The notes: generated from the sequence alone by a model not told the origin. A DNA stretch of 64,000 nucleotides from Phytohabitans flavus (GCF_011764545.1 NZ_AP022870.1:8252001-8316000); one strand, 5' to 3'; positions 46,904 through 63,490 are shown, numbered from the stretch's first letter. Numbers and translations: made by a program.

Positions 46904-47311
46904 ATGCCACCGAAGGCTCGCGCCGGGGCCGCAGTCAAGAAGGTCCGGCGTAAGGAACGCAAAAACGTCGCCCACGGGCAGGCGCACATCAAGAGCACCT
47001 TCAACAACACCATCGTCTCGATCACGGACCCGACCGGTGCGGTGATCTCCTGGGCATCCGCCGGTCAGGTGGGCTTCAAGGGTTCCCGCAAGTCGACCCC
47101 GTTCGCCGCGCAGCTGGCCGCCGAGGCGGCCGCCCGCCGGGCCATGGAGCACGGCATGCGCAAGGTCGATGTGTTCGTGAAGGGTCCGGGCTCCGGCCGG
47201 GAGACCGCCATCCGTTCGCTGCAGGCCGTCGGCCTCGAGGTCGGCCAGATCGCCGACGTCACGCCGCAGCCGCACAACGGGTGCCGTCCGCCGAAGCGTC
47301 GCCGGGTCTGA
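46904..47311 (+). CDS. rpsK: 30S ribosomal protein S11
   Basis: This 135-residue protein starts at ATG 46904. It has [40 protein letters not shown] and the conserved [15 protein letters not shown] end. It lies in the 30S platform. Confidence 0.98.
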   Translation: MPPKARAGAAVKKVRRKERKNVAHGQAHIKSTFNNTIVSITDPTGAVISWASAGQVGFKGSRKSTPFAAQLAAEAAARRAMEHGMRKVDVFVKGPGSGRETAIRSLQAVGLEVGQIADVTPQPHNGCRPPKRRRV

Positions 47312-47327
47312 GGGAGAACTAAGAGAG

Positions 47328-47953
47328 ATGGCTCGTTACACCGGTGCTGACTGCCGCCGTTGCCGGCGGGAGAAGATGAAGCTGTTCCTCAAGGGCAGCA
47401 AGTGCGACGGTCCGAAGTGCCCGTTCGAGTCCCGGCCGTTCCCGCCCGGGCAGCACGGCCGCGGCCGTACCAAGGAGGGGAGTACCTGCTCCAGCTCCGC
47501 GAGAAGCAGAAGGCCCGCCGCGTCTACGGCGTGCTGGAGAAGCAGTTCCGTGGCTACTACGACGAGGCCGTGCACAAGCCGGGCAAGACCGGTGAGGTGC
47601 TGCTCCAGATCCTGGAGTCCCGGCTGGACAACGTCGTGTACCGAGCCGGCTACGCCAAGTCTCGCGACATGGCCCGCCAGCTCGTCAAGCACGGCCACTT
47701 CCTGGTCAACGGCAAGAAGGTCGACGTCCCGTCGTACCGCGTCAAGGAGCACGACATCGTCGAGGTCCGGGGCAAGTCGAAGGAGATGACCCCCTTCATC
47801 GTCGCCCAGGCCGAGGCTGGCTCCAAGGGCGTTCCGGCCTGGCTGGAGGCGATCCCCAGCCAGATGAAGATCCTCGTGCACACCCTCCCGGCCCGGCAGG
47901 TCATCGACACGCAGGTCCAGGAACAGCTGATCGTCGAGCTTTACTCGAAGTAA
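47328..47953 (+). CDS. rpsD: 30S ribosomal protein S4 (frame broken once)
   Basis: About 208 residues. It starts at ATG 47328: [20 protein letters not shown] with a Cys cluster (C9, C12, then C26 and C31) that may bind zinc. The frame shifts at the G run 47477-47480 (GRTKEG should continue [19 protein letters not shown]), restored by one G. The S4 RNA-binding domain [20 protein letters not shown] is intact. It nucleates 30S assembly. Confidence 0.95.
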
Positions 47954-48043
47954 GGCTTGTGGCCGGCGCGTCGTCCTGGCGCGCCGGCCGTCACGTGGGC
48001 GGCTGTCAAATAGCGGGCAGCCCCGACCGAAGGAAGAAACACA

Positions 48044-49066
48044 GTGCTCATCACCCAGCGGCCGACTCTCTCCGAGGAGTCGATCAGCGAGACCCGTTCG
48101 CGGTTCACCATCGAGCCGCTCGAGCCCGGCTTCGGCTACACGCTCGGTAACTCCCTGCGCCGTACGCTGCTGTCGTCCATCCCGGGCGCGGCCGTGACGT
48201 CCATCAAGGTCGACGGCGTGCTGCACGAGTTCACCACGATCCCCGGTGTCAAGGAGGACGTGGTCGAGCTGGTCATGAACATCAAGGAGCTGTGCGTCAG
48301 CTCCGAGCACGACGAGCCGGTCAGCATGTACCTGCGCAAGCAGGGCCCGGGCGATGTCACGGCCGGTGACATCCAGCCCCCGGCCGGCGTGTCCGTGCAC
48401 AACCCGGACCTCAAGCTCGCCACGCTGAATGGCAAGGGCCGGCTCGACATGGAGCTGACCGTCGAGCGGGGTCGCGGCTACGTCACCGCCGCGCAGAACA
48501 AGCAGGCCGGCGCCGAGATCGGCCGCATTCCGGTCGACTCGATCTACTCGCCGGTGCTCAAGGTGACGTACCGCGTCGAGGCGACCCGAGTCGAGCAGCG
48601 CACCGACTTCGACCGGCTGATCATCGATGTCGAGACCAAGGCCTCGATCGGCCCGCGCACTGCGCTGGCCTCCGCCGGCTCCACCCTGGTCGAGCTCTTC
48701 GGCCTGGCCCGTGAGCTGGACGAGACCGCCGAGGGCATCGACATCGGCCCGTCGCCCCAGGACGCGCAGCTCGCTGCCGACCTGGCGCTGCCGATCGAAG
48801 AGCTCGACCTGACCGTCCGGTCGTACAACTGCCTCAAGCGCGAGGGCATCAACACCGTCGGCGAGCTCATCGGCCGTACGGAGGCGGACCTTCTCGATAT
48901 AAGGAACTTCGGTCAGAAGTCCATCGACGAAGTCAAGATGAAGCTCGCCGGGATGGGTCTGGGGCTGAAGGACTCGGCTCCGAACTTCGACCCGGCGCAC
49001 GTCGTGGACTCCTTCGGCGAGGTGGACTACGACTCCGACGACTACCGCGAGACTGAGCAGCTCTAA
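48044..49066 (+). CDS. rpoA: RNA polymerase alpha subunit
   Basis: This 340-residue protein starts at GTG 48044. The N-terminal dimerisation domain has [20 protein letters not shown]. The C-terminal DNA-binding domain has [20 protein letters not shown] and [13 protein letters not shown]. An acidic tail ([14 protein letters not shown]) ends it. It assembles the core polymerase. Confidence 0.98.
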   Translation: MLITQRPTLSEESISETRSRFTIEPLEPGFGYTLGNSLRRTLLSSIPGAAVTSIKVDGVLHEFTTIPGVKEDVVELVMNIKELCVSSEHDEPVSMYLRKQGPGDVTAGDIQPPAGVSVHNPDLKLATLNGKGRLDMELTVERGRGYVTAAQNKQAGAEIGRIPVDSIYSPVLKVTYRVEATRVEQRTDFDRLIIDVETKASIGPRTALASAGSTLVELFGLARELDETAEGIDIGPSPQDAQLAADLALPIEELDLTVRSYNCLKREGINTVGELIGRTEADLLDIRNFGQKSIDEVKMKLAGMGLGLKDSAPNFDPAHVVDSFGEVDYDSDDYRETEQL

Positions 49067-49099
49067 GCGGCTGCCGGCACGAACGAGGAGCACCAGACG

Positions 49100-49660
49100 A
49101 TGCCCACGCCCACGAAGGGCCCCCGCCTCGGCGGTAGCCCCGCGCACGAGCGGCTGATGCTGGCCAACCTGGCCACGTCGCTGTTCCGGCACGGAAAGAT
49201 CACCACCACCGAGACCAAGGCCCGGCGGCTGCGGCCGCTCGCCGAGCAGCTGATCACCAAGGCCAAGCGCGGTGACCTGCACTCCCGGCGGCGCGTCCTG
49301 ACCGTGGTCAAGGACAAGGACGTGGTCTTCGAGCTGTTCGACCAGATCGCCCCGCGGTACGCGAACCGCCCCGGCGGCTACACCCGGATCGTGAAGACCG
49401 GGCCGCGCAAGGGTGACGCCGCGCCGATGGCGATCATCGAGCTGGTCGAGGAGCTGGTGGTCGCCGAGGCGCCGGCCAAGGCCGCCAAGGCCGCGAAGCG
49501 GACCGCCCAAAAGGCCACGGCCCAGCAGGACAAGGTCGAGGCGCTGGCCCCGGACGAGGAGCCGACCCCGGTGTCCCAGGCGGACGAGGCCGGGACCGAC
49601 ACCACGCCCGAGGCTTCCGGCACGAACGCGCCGGGCGCCGACGACAAGGCCAAGGACTGA
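49100..49660 (+). CDS. rplQ: 50S ribosomal protein L17 with acidic tail
   Basis: This 186-residue protein starts at ATG 49100: [40 protein letters not shown]. The core ends near residue 120. A Lys/Ala then Asp/Pro/Thr-rich tail of about 65 residues follows, typical of actinobacteria. It lies at the tunnel exit. A 17-bp hairpin terminator follows. Confidence 0.97.
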   Translation: MPTPTKGPRLGGSPAHERLMLANLATSLFRHGKITTTETKARRLRPLAEQLITKAKRGDLHSRRRVLTVVKDKDVVFELFDQIAPRYANRPGGYTRIVKTGPRKGDAAPMAIIELVEELVVAEAPAKAAKAAKRTAQKATAQQDKVEALAPDEEPTPVSQADEAGTDTTPEASGTNAPGADDKAKD

Positions 49661-49675
49661 CGGCTAAAGCACCGT

Positions 49676-49713
49676 GGCAGGGCGCCCCTCACGCTGGTGA
49701 GGGGCGCCCTGCC
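49676..49713 (+). terminator. Alpha operon terminator
   Basis: GGCAGGGCGCCCCTCAC and GTGAGGGGCGCCCTGCC form a perfect 17-bp stem with loop GCTG, 15 bases after rplQ. Confidence 0.92.
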
Positions 49714-49730
49714 GCATCTTGGGAGGTGGG

Positions 49731-50540
49731 ATGACCCGGGTACGGCTGGACGTGTCGTACGACGGCACGAGCTTTTCCGGCTGGGCCGCCCAGCCGGAGC
49801 GCCGCACCGTGGCCGGGGTCCTCACCGAGGCGCTGGAGCGGCTCCTCGGCCCGGACGCGGCCACCGGCCTCACCGTCGCCGGGCGCACCGACGCCGGCGT
49901 ACACGCGACCGGCCAGGTGTGCCACGTCGACCTGCCTGACGAGGATTGGGCCCGGCTGGCACCCACGCTCGTACGGCGGCTGGCCGGGCTGATGCCGCCG
50001 GACGCACGGGTACGGGCGGCCCGCGAGGTGTCCGGTGACTTCGACGCGCGCTTCTCCGCGACCTTCCGGCGGTACGAGTACCGGGTCACCGACGCGCCGT
50101 ACGGGGCCGAGCCGCTGCGCCGCCACGCCACGCTCGCCTGGCCCCGACCGCTCGACGTGGACACGCTCAACGCCGCGGCCAAGGGTTTCCTGGGCGAGCA
50201 CGACTTCGCGGCGTACTGCAAGCGCAAGGAGAACGCCACCACGATCCGGGCGATCAGCCGGCTCGACTGGCGGCGCGATCCGGACGGCACGCTTGTGGCG
50301 ACCGTACAGGCGGACGCGTTCTGCCAGGCGATGGTGCGCAGCCTGGTGGGGGCACTGCTCACCGCCGGGGATGGGCGCCGCCCGGTCGACTGGCCGGCCA
50401 GCCTGCTCAGCCACCGCGAGCGATCCAGCGAGGTGACGGTCGCGCCGGCGTGTGGTCTGACGCTGGTGGCGGTCGGCTATCCCGAGGACCCCGAGGAGTA
50501 CGCGAGCCGCGCGGAGCTGACCCGGCGGCTGCGGGGCTGA
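49731..50540 (+). CDS. truA: tRNA pseudouridine(38-40) synthase TruA
   Basis: This 269-residue protein starts at ATG 49731 behind GGGAGGTGGG; an in-frame ATG at 49719 sits in the hairpin region. It has VSYDGTSFSGWAAQPERRTV and the catalytic Asp in VAGRTDAGVHATGQV. It modifies U38-U40 in tRNA anticodon arms. It commonly follows rplQ. Confidence 0.97.
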   Translation: MTRVRLDVSYDGTSFSGWAAQPERRTVAGVLTEALERLLGPDAATGLTVAGRTDAGVHATGQVCHVDLPDEDWARLAPTLVRRLAGLMPPDARVRAAREVSGDFDARFSATFRRYEYRVTDAPYGAEPLRRHATLAWPRPLDVDTLNAAAKGFLGEHDFAAYCKRKENATTIRAISRLDWRRDPDGTLVATVQADAFCQAMVRSLVGALLTAGDGRRPVDWPASLLSHRERSSEVTVAPACGLTLVAVGYPEDPEEYASRAELTRRLRG

Positions 50541-50600
50541 GACCGCCGCCCATTTCTCCATGCACTGTCCCGCGCAAGGCCGCGTGTGAGAATGCTCGGC

Positions 50601-51211
50601 GTGACCGGAGAGCACTACTTCAGCGCTCAGCCCAGCGTGGGCGAGCGCCGCCGCGACGTGGAGTTCACCGCCGGCCGTAGGGAGTACACGCTGGTCACCG
50701 CCGGTGGCGTCTTCTCCGGAAACCGGCTCGACCCTGGCACCGCTGTACTCCTGCGGAAGGCCCCGCTGCCCGCGGCCGGGGCCGCCGGTCCCTTCCTCGA
50801 CCTGGGATGTGGCTACGGCCCGATCGCCTGCGTGCTCGCGGCGTCCGCACCGAGCGCGACCGTGTACGCGGTCGACGTCAACGAGCGGGCCCGTGCGCTC
50901 GCCGCCGAAAACGCGGCCCGGCTCGACGCCGGCAACGTGCGGGTGGCCGCGCCGGAGGAGGTGCCGGCGGACGTGCGGTTCGCGGAGATCTGGTCGAACC
51001 CGCCGATCCGCGTCGGCAAGGCGGAGCTGCACACGATGCTCGACACGTGGCTGCCCCGGCTGGCGCCGGACGGCGTGGCGTGGCTCGTGGTCGCCCGCCA
51101 CCTGGGCGGCGACTCCCTACAGCGGTGGTTGGAGGAGCGCGGGCACCGGGTCGAGCGGCACGCGAGCCAAAAGGGGTACCGCGTCCTGAAAGTCGCGTCC
51201 CTGAAAGTCGG

Positions 51212-51215
<4 letters not shown>
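50601..51215 (+). CDS. RsmC-like class I SAM methyltransferase
   Basis: This 204-residue protein has a typical start (VTGEHYFSAQPSV) at GTG 50601; ATG 50592 or GTG 50586 are possible. It carries the SAM motif DLGCGYGPIACVLA, acidic residue VDVNERA, and the catalytic-type SNPPIRVGK, as in the C-terminal half of RsmC (16S rRNA m2G1207). The single-domain form is usual in actinobacteria. Its stop overlaps the next start (ATGA). Confidence 0.88.
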
Positions 51216-52879
<1,664 letters not shown>

Positions 52880-52911
52880 ACCTTTACGACCGCAGCTACG
52901 AACTACTCGGT

Positions 52912-54627
52912 ATGAGATGGGTGGGGGCCCTGCTGGCCGGGCTGTGCCTGGTCCTTCTCGTGCCCGCCGCCCCGGCGAGCGCGCACGCCGCGCTGGTTTC
53001 CACCACGCCCGAGCAGGGTTCGGTGATCGGCTCGTCGCCGACCAAGGTGACGCTCACGTTCAACGAGCCGGTGCGCGTGATCCCCGGCAAGACGCAGGTC
53101 ATCGCCCCGGACGGCAAGCGGGTCAACACCGGCGACCCGGTCGCGTCGGACGGCACGCTGTCGCTGGACGTGCGGGTCGCCGACCGCCCGCTCGGCACGT
53201 ACCTGGTCAGCTACCGCATCATCTCGGCCGACGGGCACCCGCTGTCAGGCGGCTTCATGTTCTCCGTGGGCGCGCCTTCGCAGACCGCGCCATCCGCGCT
53301 GGACGACGATCCGGCGGTGGGTGCGCTGCTGGGAGTGGCCAAGTACGCCGGCTATGTCGGGCTCACCCTCGTGGTCGGGCCGCTGCTCTTCATGTCCGTA
53401 CTCTGGCCGCGCCGCGCCTCGACCCGTGGCCCGATGCGCCTTGTGTGGGTCGGGCTGGGACTCGTGGGCGTGAGCACGGCGGGCTCGTTCTGGCTACAGG
53501 CGCCGTACACCTCGGGTGCCGGCCCGCTCGACGTGTCGGTGGCCGAGCTGCGGGACGTGGCGCTCAGCTCGTTCGGCCTCTGGTCCGCGGTACGGCTTGT
53601 CGTGCTCGCCGCGATCGTGGCGCTGCTCCGGATGCGTTCACCAGTGCGGGCGTCGCTGCCGGTCCGCGCGCCCGCCCGCGTGCTCGTCGGTGCCGGCGGG
53701 CCGCCGGTGCTTTCCGAGCCGCCGCTTTCCCCGGGCCGGTCCGCGGTGCGGCGGTCGCCACTCCCGCTCGTTCTGCTCGGCGCGCTCGGGCTGCTCACCT
53801 GGCCGCTCGCCGGACACGCGGCCGCCTCACCGGTGCCGCCCGTGTCGGCGGTCGCGGACACCGTGCACCTGGCCAGCATGGCGGTATGGCTGGGCGGCCT
53901 GGTCGTGCTGGTCGGCTTCGTACTGCGGCGGGGCTGGGCGGATAGCCGCGTGCTCGGCGTGATCCTGCCGGTCTGGTCCCGCTGGGCGGCCGTCGCGGTG
54001 TGCTGGCTGGTGCTCGGCGGCGTGGTGCAGGCGGTCGTCGAGATCGGTGGGCTGGGCGCGCTCTTCGACACCCGGTACGGCCAGCTCATCCTTGTCAAGG
54101 TCGGCCTGCTGGGCGTGGTACTGGCGGTCGCGTTCTTCTCCCGGCGCCTGGTGCTGCGCCGCTCGCCGGCCCGGCTGGGACGGCTTGTCGCCGCGGAGCT
54201 GGGCCTGGCGGCGATCGTGCTCGCGGCCAGTTCGGTGCTCGTACAGACCACGCCCGGCCGCTCGGCGGACATCGAGGCACAGGCCGCCGCCGACGCGGTG
54301 GGCTTCTCGACGACGCTGAACAGCCCGATCTTCTCCGTGCAGTTCGAGATCTTCCCGGTGCAGATCGGCGAGAACAACACGCTGCACGCGTTCGTCTACA
54401 CGCCCGCCGGCAAGCCGGTCGCGGTCGCCGAGTGGCGGGTGACGGCCGCCCTGCCGGAGAAGGGCATCCCGCCGATCCCCAACGACGTGGTGTCCATCCG
54501 CGACAACCAGGGCATCGGCGCGATCACCTTCCCCTACCCCGGCAAGTGGGAACTGTCCCTGACGATCCGCCTGGACGACCTGAACCAGGCAACGGTAAAG
54601 ACCACGGTGGACGTACCCGCCAGCTAG
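52912..54627 (+). CDS. CopC-CopD fusion, copper-handling membrane protein
   Basis: This 571-residue protein starts at ATG 52912. A signal peptide (ALLAGLCLVLLVPAAPASA) precedes the CopC domain, which begins at HAALVSTTPEQGSVIGSS with the copper-binding His at the cleavage site and later ISADGHPLSGGFMFS. Eight or so membrane segments form the CopD domain (about residues 145-440), and a C-terminal extracytoplasmic domain follows. It probably takes up or sequesters copper at the membrane. The stop codon TAG is made by the CTAG target site of the MITE that follows. Confidence 0.85.
   Translation: MRWVGALLAGLCLVLLVPAAPASAHAALVSTTPEQGSVIGSSPTKVTLTFNEPVRVIPGKTQVIAPDGKRVNTGDPVASDGTLSLDVRVADRPLGTYLVSYRIISADGHPLSGGFMFSVGAPSQTAPSALDDDPAVGALLGVAKYAGYVGLTLVVGPLLFMSVLWPRRASTRGPMRLVWVGLGLVGVSTAGSFWLQAPYTSGAGPLDVSVAELRDVALSSFGLWSAVRLVVLAAIVALLRMRSPVRASLPVRAPARVLVGAGGPPVLSEPPLSPGRSAVRRSPLPLVLLGALGLLTWPLAGHAAASPVPPVSAVADTVHLASMAVWLGGLVVLVGFVLRRGWADSRVLGVILPVWSRWAAVAVCWLVLGGVVQAVVEIGGLGALFDTRYGQLILVKVGLLGVVLAVAFFSRRLVLRRSPARLGRLVAAELGLAAIVLAASSVLVQTTPGRSADIEAQAAADAVGFSTTLNSPIFSVQFEIFPVQIGENNTLHAFVYTPAGKPVAVAEWRVTAALPEKGIPPIPNDVVSIRDNQGIGAITFPYPGKWELSLTIRLDDLNQATVKTTVDVPAS
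54624..54627 (+). repeat. Left target duplication of the MITE
   Basis: CTAG precedes the left repeat and CTAG at 54788-54791 follows the right repeat. CTAG-type four-base targets are known for IS5-group elements. Confidence 0.7.
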
Positions 54628-54787
54628 GGCCTGTTTCAAAATCCTTGCCGGGCTGCGCCGGGTCCAGACGACGACCGGCGGCGTCGGGCGTAAGGCCGCA
54701 TACAACACCGGTATGCGACCTTGCGCCCGACTTGCCGGATCGCCGCCTGGATCCCGGCTCGCCTCGACAATTCTTTTGAAACAGGCC
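54628..54787. mobile_element. 160-bp hairpin MITE
   Basis: Perfect 14-base terminal repeats GGCCTGTTTCAAAA (54628-54641) and TTTTGAAACAGGCC (54774-54787) are flanked by CTAG on both sides. The interior is also palindromic: GTCGGGCGTAAGGCCGCATAC pairs with the later GTATGCGACCTTGCGCCCGA over about 20 bases with two mismatches. It has no gene. The ends resemble those of IS5-family elements, so a related transposase elsewhere could move it. It lies between copCD and the thiamine riboswitch. Confidence 0.85.
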
Positions 54788-54859
54788 CTAGTTAAAGGCG
54801 TGTCTCACACGTCTTCCTCTTTACGGGGCCGTAAACGGCGTCGTACTCTCGGCAAGGAG

Positions 54860-54950
54860 TGACCCACGGGAGCCCGGTGCACCGGGCTGAGAGGGGGCAT
54901 GCAGCCCTCGACCGTCGAACCTGATCCGGGTAATGCCGGCGCAGGGAGGA
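54860..54950 (+). promoter_or_regulatory. TPP riboswitch
   Basis: The thi-box core is complete: CGGGAGCCC...GGGCTGAGAGGG (about 54867-54895), then GACCGTCGAACCTGATCCGG and GTAATGCCGGCGCAGGGAGG (to 54949). The final GGGAGGAG is also the ribosome site of thiE, whose ATG is at 54958, so ligand binding should block translation. It sits directly at the head of the whole thi operon. Binding of thiamine pyrophosphate is established for the family. Confidence 0.96.
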
Positions 54951-54957
54951 GAGCTGC

Positions 54958-55577
54958 ATGTCGTCGTTTCCTCGGCTTCATCTCATCACCGACACCCGTC
55001 CCGGACGTGAGCCGCTCGCGGTCGTCGAGGCCGCTCTCGGCGTGGCGGGCGAAGGGCTCGCCGTGCAGGTGCGAGTGGAGGATGACGCCACCGATCGTGA
55101 GGCATACGAGCTGGCCACGCGGGTAAGGGCGCTCTGTGCTGAAGCCCGGGCGACCTGTTTGGTCAACGACCGCCTGCACATCGCGCTGGCGGTCGGCGCG
55201 GACGGCGGGCATGTTGGCGCGCTCGACCTGCCGGTCGAGGCGGCACGGCGGGTCCTCGGGCCGCACGCGATCCTCGGCGCGACCGCGCGGGAGCCGGCGA
55301 CCGCCAAGGCCGCCGTCGACGCCGGGGCGAGCTACCTGGGCGTCGGGCCGGCGTACGCGACCACGTCCAAGGACGGCCTCCCGCCGCCGATCGGGGTCGA
55401 GGGGATAGCGGCGGTGGCCGGCGCGGTGGGCGTACCCGTGATCGCGATCGCGGGGGTGACGGCCGAGCGGATACCCGAGCTGCGGGCGGCCGGCGCGTAC
55501 GGGGTGGCGGTGATTGGCGCGCTCTCCCGAGCACCAGATCCAGCTACGGCCGCCAAGCAGCTCTGGGACGCCCTCCG

Positions 55578-55581
<4 letters not shown>
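54958..55581 (+). CDS. thiE: Thiamine phosphate synthase family protein (first copy)
   Basis: This 207-residue TIM-barrel protein starts at ATG 54958 under the riboswitch. It has CLVNDRLHIALAVGADGGHV and DAGASYLGVGPAYATTSKDG, then VPVIAIAGVTAERIPEL, as in ThiE, which joins thiazole phosphate and HMP-PP. The usual REKD phosphate-binding motif on strand two is replaced by VRVEDDATD. A second ThiE-like gene lies in the same operon with the opposite pattern. Its stop overlaps thiO. Confidence 0.82.
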
Positions 55582-59050
<3,469 letters not shown>

Positions 59051-59053
59051 TAG

Positions 59054-60646
<1,593 letters not shown>

Positions 60647-60708
60647 TTGTCATAAAAGTTCATATTTAAATGGCTGACTGCGGTAGTTGAACTCTGTAGC
60701 ATGTCCGG

Positions 60709-61725
60709 ATGCTGACGCCAACACCCCTCATGCGCCTGGTGTCCGGATTCTGGAGCTTCAAGACGTTCGCTGCCGCAGTCGAGCTTGACCTGTTCACGAG
60801 GTTGGCCGGCGGCAAGAGCATCACCGTCGAGAAGGCTGCCGCTGAACTAGGCCTCGCCGAACGCCCCGCCGACCTCCTCTTCGCCGCCTGCGCCTCGCTC
60901 GGCCTGCTGGAGCGCGACGGCGACGGCTACCGCAACTCCGCGCTGGCCGAGGAGTTCCTGGTGGCCGGCAAGCCCTACTACTTCGGCGGGCAGGTCCGTT
61001 ACTGCGACCGGCGTACCTACCTGGCCTGGCACCGCGTCGGCGAGGCACTGCGCACCGACCGGCCGCTGACCTGGGACCCGGACACGCAGGAGTCGATGTT
61101 CGAGACCGAGGACCCGCAGCTGCTCGCGCTCTTCTGGGAGGCGATGTACTCGACGTCCATCTTCACCGCCCGCGCGCTCGGCGAGGCGTACGACTTCGGT
61201 GCGCACTCGCGGCTGCTCGACGTGGGCGGCGGCTCCGGCGCGTACCCGATCGAGCTGTGCCGCCGGTACCCGTCGCTGCGCGCCACCGTGTTCGACCTGC
61301 CGCACGTCGTCCCGATCGCCGCGGAGAAGGCCGGGGCCGCAGGCCTCGCCGACCGCATCGACACCACGGCCGGCAACTTCCTGCACGACGAGGCCCTGCC
61401 GAGCGGCTACGACGTGATGCTGTTCAGCATGATCCTGCACGACTGGGACGAGGCGACAAACCGCGAGCTGCTGGCCAAGAGCTACGCCGCCCTCCCGTCC
61501 GGTGGCGCCGTGGTGGTGTCCGAGCTGCTGCTCAACGCCGACCGTACCGGCCCGGCCTCGGCCGCGCTGATGGGCATGAACATGCTGGTCGAGACCGTCG
61601 GCGGCCGCAACTACTCGGAGACCGAGTACGCGGACTGGCTCACCGACGCCGGCTTCGTGGACGCACACGTCGTCCACTTCGACGCGCCGGGTGCCAACGG
61701 CGTGGTGGTTGCCACCAAGCCGTGA
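60709..61725 (+). CDS. SAM-dependent O-methyltransferase (COMT type)
   Basis: This 338-residue protein starts at ATG 60709. An N-terminal dimerisation/winged-helix domain (FAAAVELDLFTRLAGG, about residues 15-90) precedes the SAM site LLDVGGGSGAYPIELCRRYP and MILHDWDEATNRELLAKSY, whose His is the usual catalytic base. It may methylate a small phenolic or polyketide-like molecule; the substrate is unknown. An AT-rich stretch (60645-60676) precedes it, unlike the surroundings. Its neighbours are not biosynthetic genes. Confidence 0.88.
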   Translation: MLTPTPLMRLVSGFWSFKTFAAAVELDLFTRLAGGKSITVEKAAAELGLAERPADLLFAACASLGLLERDGDGYRNSALAEEFLVAGKPYYFGGQVRYCDRRTYLAWHRVGEALRTDRPLTWDPDTQESMFETEDPQLLALFWEAMYSTSIFTARALGEAYDFGAHSRLLDVGGGSGAYPIELCRRYPSLRATVFDLPHVVPIAAEKAGAAGLADRIDTTAGNFLHDEALPSGYDVMLFSMILHDWDEATNRELLAKSYAALPSGGAVVVSELLLNADRTGPASAALMGMNMLVETVGGRNYSETEYADWLTDAGFVDAHVVHFDAPGANGVVVATKP

Positions 61726-61757
61726 CGCGTGTCGCGCGCCTATGCGGGACGCGCAAT

Positions 61758-61785
61758 GCGGGGCCGTCCGTTGGGGCGGCCCCGC
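61758..61785. terminator. Bidirectional terminator between converging genes
   Basis: GCGGGGCCGTCC pairs with GGGCGGCCCCGC (one G-U), loop GTTG, then TTCGCTTGG. It lies between the methyltransferase and the leftward membrane gene. Confidence 0.75.
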
Positions 61786-61816
61786 TTCGCTTGGTCGACC
61801 GGCTGAGCGGGAGCTG

Positions 61817-63490
61817 TCAGCGGGACGGGTCGCGGCGGTCCGGATCGCGGCTGGAGAGGCCGCTGACCCAGTCCACATACTCCTCGTCGCGCGGCTTTAG
61901 CACTGGCTCAGGCCGAGGCTGGCCGCCGCGCTGGGTGGGGACGTCGATCTGGCTGGGCGGCTCGACGGGCTCGGGGGTGGGGCTGCCGCGCGACGGCGCC
62001 CGAAGAGGCCGCGGCGCTGGCGGGGGACGGCTCGTCGGCGGGCTGGTCGGCGCGGGTGTCGCGGTCGCGGTCGGGCGCGGGATCACGGCGACCGCCGCGG
62101 TCGTTGGGCTGGTCTTCCGGGCCGGCGTAGACGGGGATCTCGCCGGTGGAGTAGCCGGCCGCCCGGCGCCCGGCGGAGAAGGCGGTCGCTGCCTCGGCGG
62201 CTCCCGGGTCACGCGGGCTGGGCCGGCGGGCCGGGCGTGCGGGAGACGGAGGCGCCTGCGGCGGGGCTGGGCGGGGAGAGGGTCGCGGCGGGGACTGCGG
62301 CGGGAGGTCGGCCGTCGGCTCGTCGAAAAATCCGCCTCTGGAGCCTCCGCGAGGGCCGCCGCCTGAGCTGGGCTCGGGCGCCGAGGAGAAGCTGTCACCT
62401 CGGCCACTTGGCGGCTCGACCACGGGCAGCGATGCGGTCGTCTCCTCGGCGGTCGAGCCCGCGGCCGATGTGGACGGAGCCGGCGACGGCTCTGCGCTGT
62501 GCCGGGGAGAGGGACGCTCCACCCCTCGGCTGGCGGCTCGCGGAAGACCGGCTCGATGCCGGGCTCGCGGGACGGGTGTGCGGCCGCATCCTGCTCTTGC
62601 GGGGCGGCTGCCGCGGTCTCCTCGGCCGGCTCGGCGGGGCGGCGGCTGGGACGGCGGGCGACCGCCGCGAGCACCGAGCCCAGCGTGCCCGCGCCGACCG
62701 CGACCAGAGCGCCCCAGTACGGCGCGGCTTGGAACTTGTCGGTCTCGGTGCCAGGGCCGGCCACCAGGTAGGCCAGGCACAGCATCGCCGGGCCGATGAT
62801 GCCGGATGGCCCGGTCGCGGTCGGTGGGCGGCCCAGCCAGCGGCCGAGGCCCGCGCAGGCGGCGCCGACCGCCAGTGCGAGCAGGGGCATCGTCGCGACC
62901 GCCGAGCTCTGCGCGGCACCCGAGCTGAACGTGGCCAGGTCGAGCACGCCCAGGCGGAGGTTGGGCAGCGGGTCGTCGGGGCCGAGCGACGGGATCACCG
63001 AGACGAGCGCGAGTGCCCACGCGGCGGCGCTGACCACCCCGACGTTCCACAACAGAGGCTGGTGGCTCAGCGCGGCCAAGGCGACAAACACGCCCGCCAC
63101 CGCGCCCAGCGCGGCCGAGAGGCCGATGACCAGCACCGGGTCGGTGTCGCGCACGATCGCGAAGCGGGCCGGCTGCATGCACAGCGGCACGAGCACCGCG
63201 GCGCCGATGCCGGCGAACAAGGAATACGCGATACGGGAGCCGGTGCCGCCCTCGTAGCCGTGGCGCCGGGCCATCCGGTCGGCGGCGACCGCACCAGCTA
63301 CCGCCGCCACCATGGCGAACCAGCAGACCCAGGCCATCTGGGCGGTCCACTGGTTTTCCTGGTCGACTGGGAAGGTGCGACTCAGCCGGACGATGCCGAG
63401 GCCGAAGGCCACGCCGAGCTGGCTGGCAGCGGCGAGCATCGCAACGCCGAGCGCGGCGAGGAGCACCCTGCTCCAGGTACGGATGGCCAT
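61817..63490 (-). CDS. Multi-pass membrane protein with long Pro-rich tail (frame broken three times)
   Basis: It starts at ATG 63490 (GTG 63499 possible) and reads leftward. About eight membrane segments fill residues 8-260 (ALGVAMLAAASQLGVAFGLG, and later YWGALVAVGAGTLGSVLAAV), followed by a long Pro/Ala/Arg/Glu-rich cytoplasmic tail. Breaks lie at the plus-strand G runs 62504-62507, 62022-62026 and 61979-61982. One base in each joins tail pieces such as GDSFSSAPEPSSGGGPRGG, STGEIPVYAGPEDQ and the end EEYVDWVSGLSSRDPDRRDP. The corrected length is about 559 residues. I do not recognise the family. Confidence 0.7.
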   Translation of the reverse strand: MAIRTWSRVLLAALGVAMLAAASQLGVAFGLGIVRLSRTFPVDQENQWTAQMAWVCWFAMVAAVAGAVAADRMARRHGYEGGTGSRIAYSLFAGIGAAVLVPLCMQPARFAIVRDTDPVLVIGLSAALGAVAGVFVALAALSHQPLLWNVGVVSAAAWALALVSVIPSLGPDDPLPNLRLGVLDLATFSSGAAQSSAVATMPLLALAVGAACAGLGRWLGRPPTATGPSGIIGPAMLCLAYLVAGPGTETDKFQAAPYWGALVAVGAGTLGSVLAAVARRPSRRPAEPAEETAAAAPQEQDAAAHPSREPGIEPVFREPPAEGWSVPLPGTAQSRRRLRPHRPRARPPRRRPHRCPWSSRQVAEVTASPRRPSPAQAAALAEAPEADFSTSRRPTSRRSPRRDPLPAQPRRRRLRLPHARPAGPARVTREPPRQRPPSPPGAGRPATPPARSPSTPARKTSPTTAAVAVIPRPTATATPAPTSPPTSRPPPAPRPLRAPSRGSPTPEPVEPPSQIDVPTQRGGQPRPEPVLKPRDEEYVDWVSGLSSRDPDRRDPSR

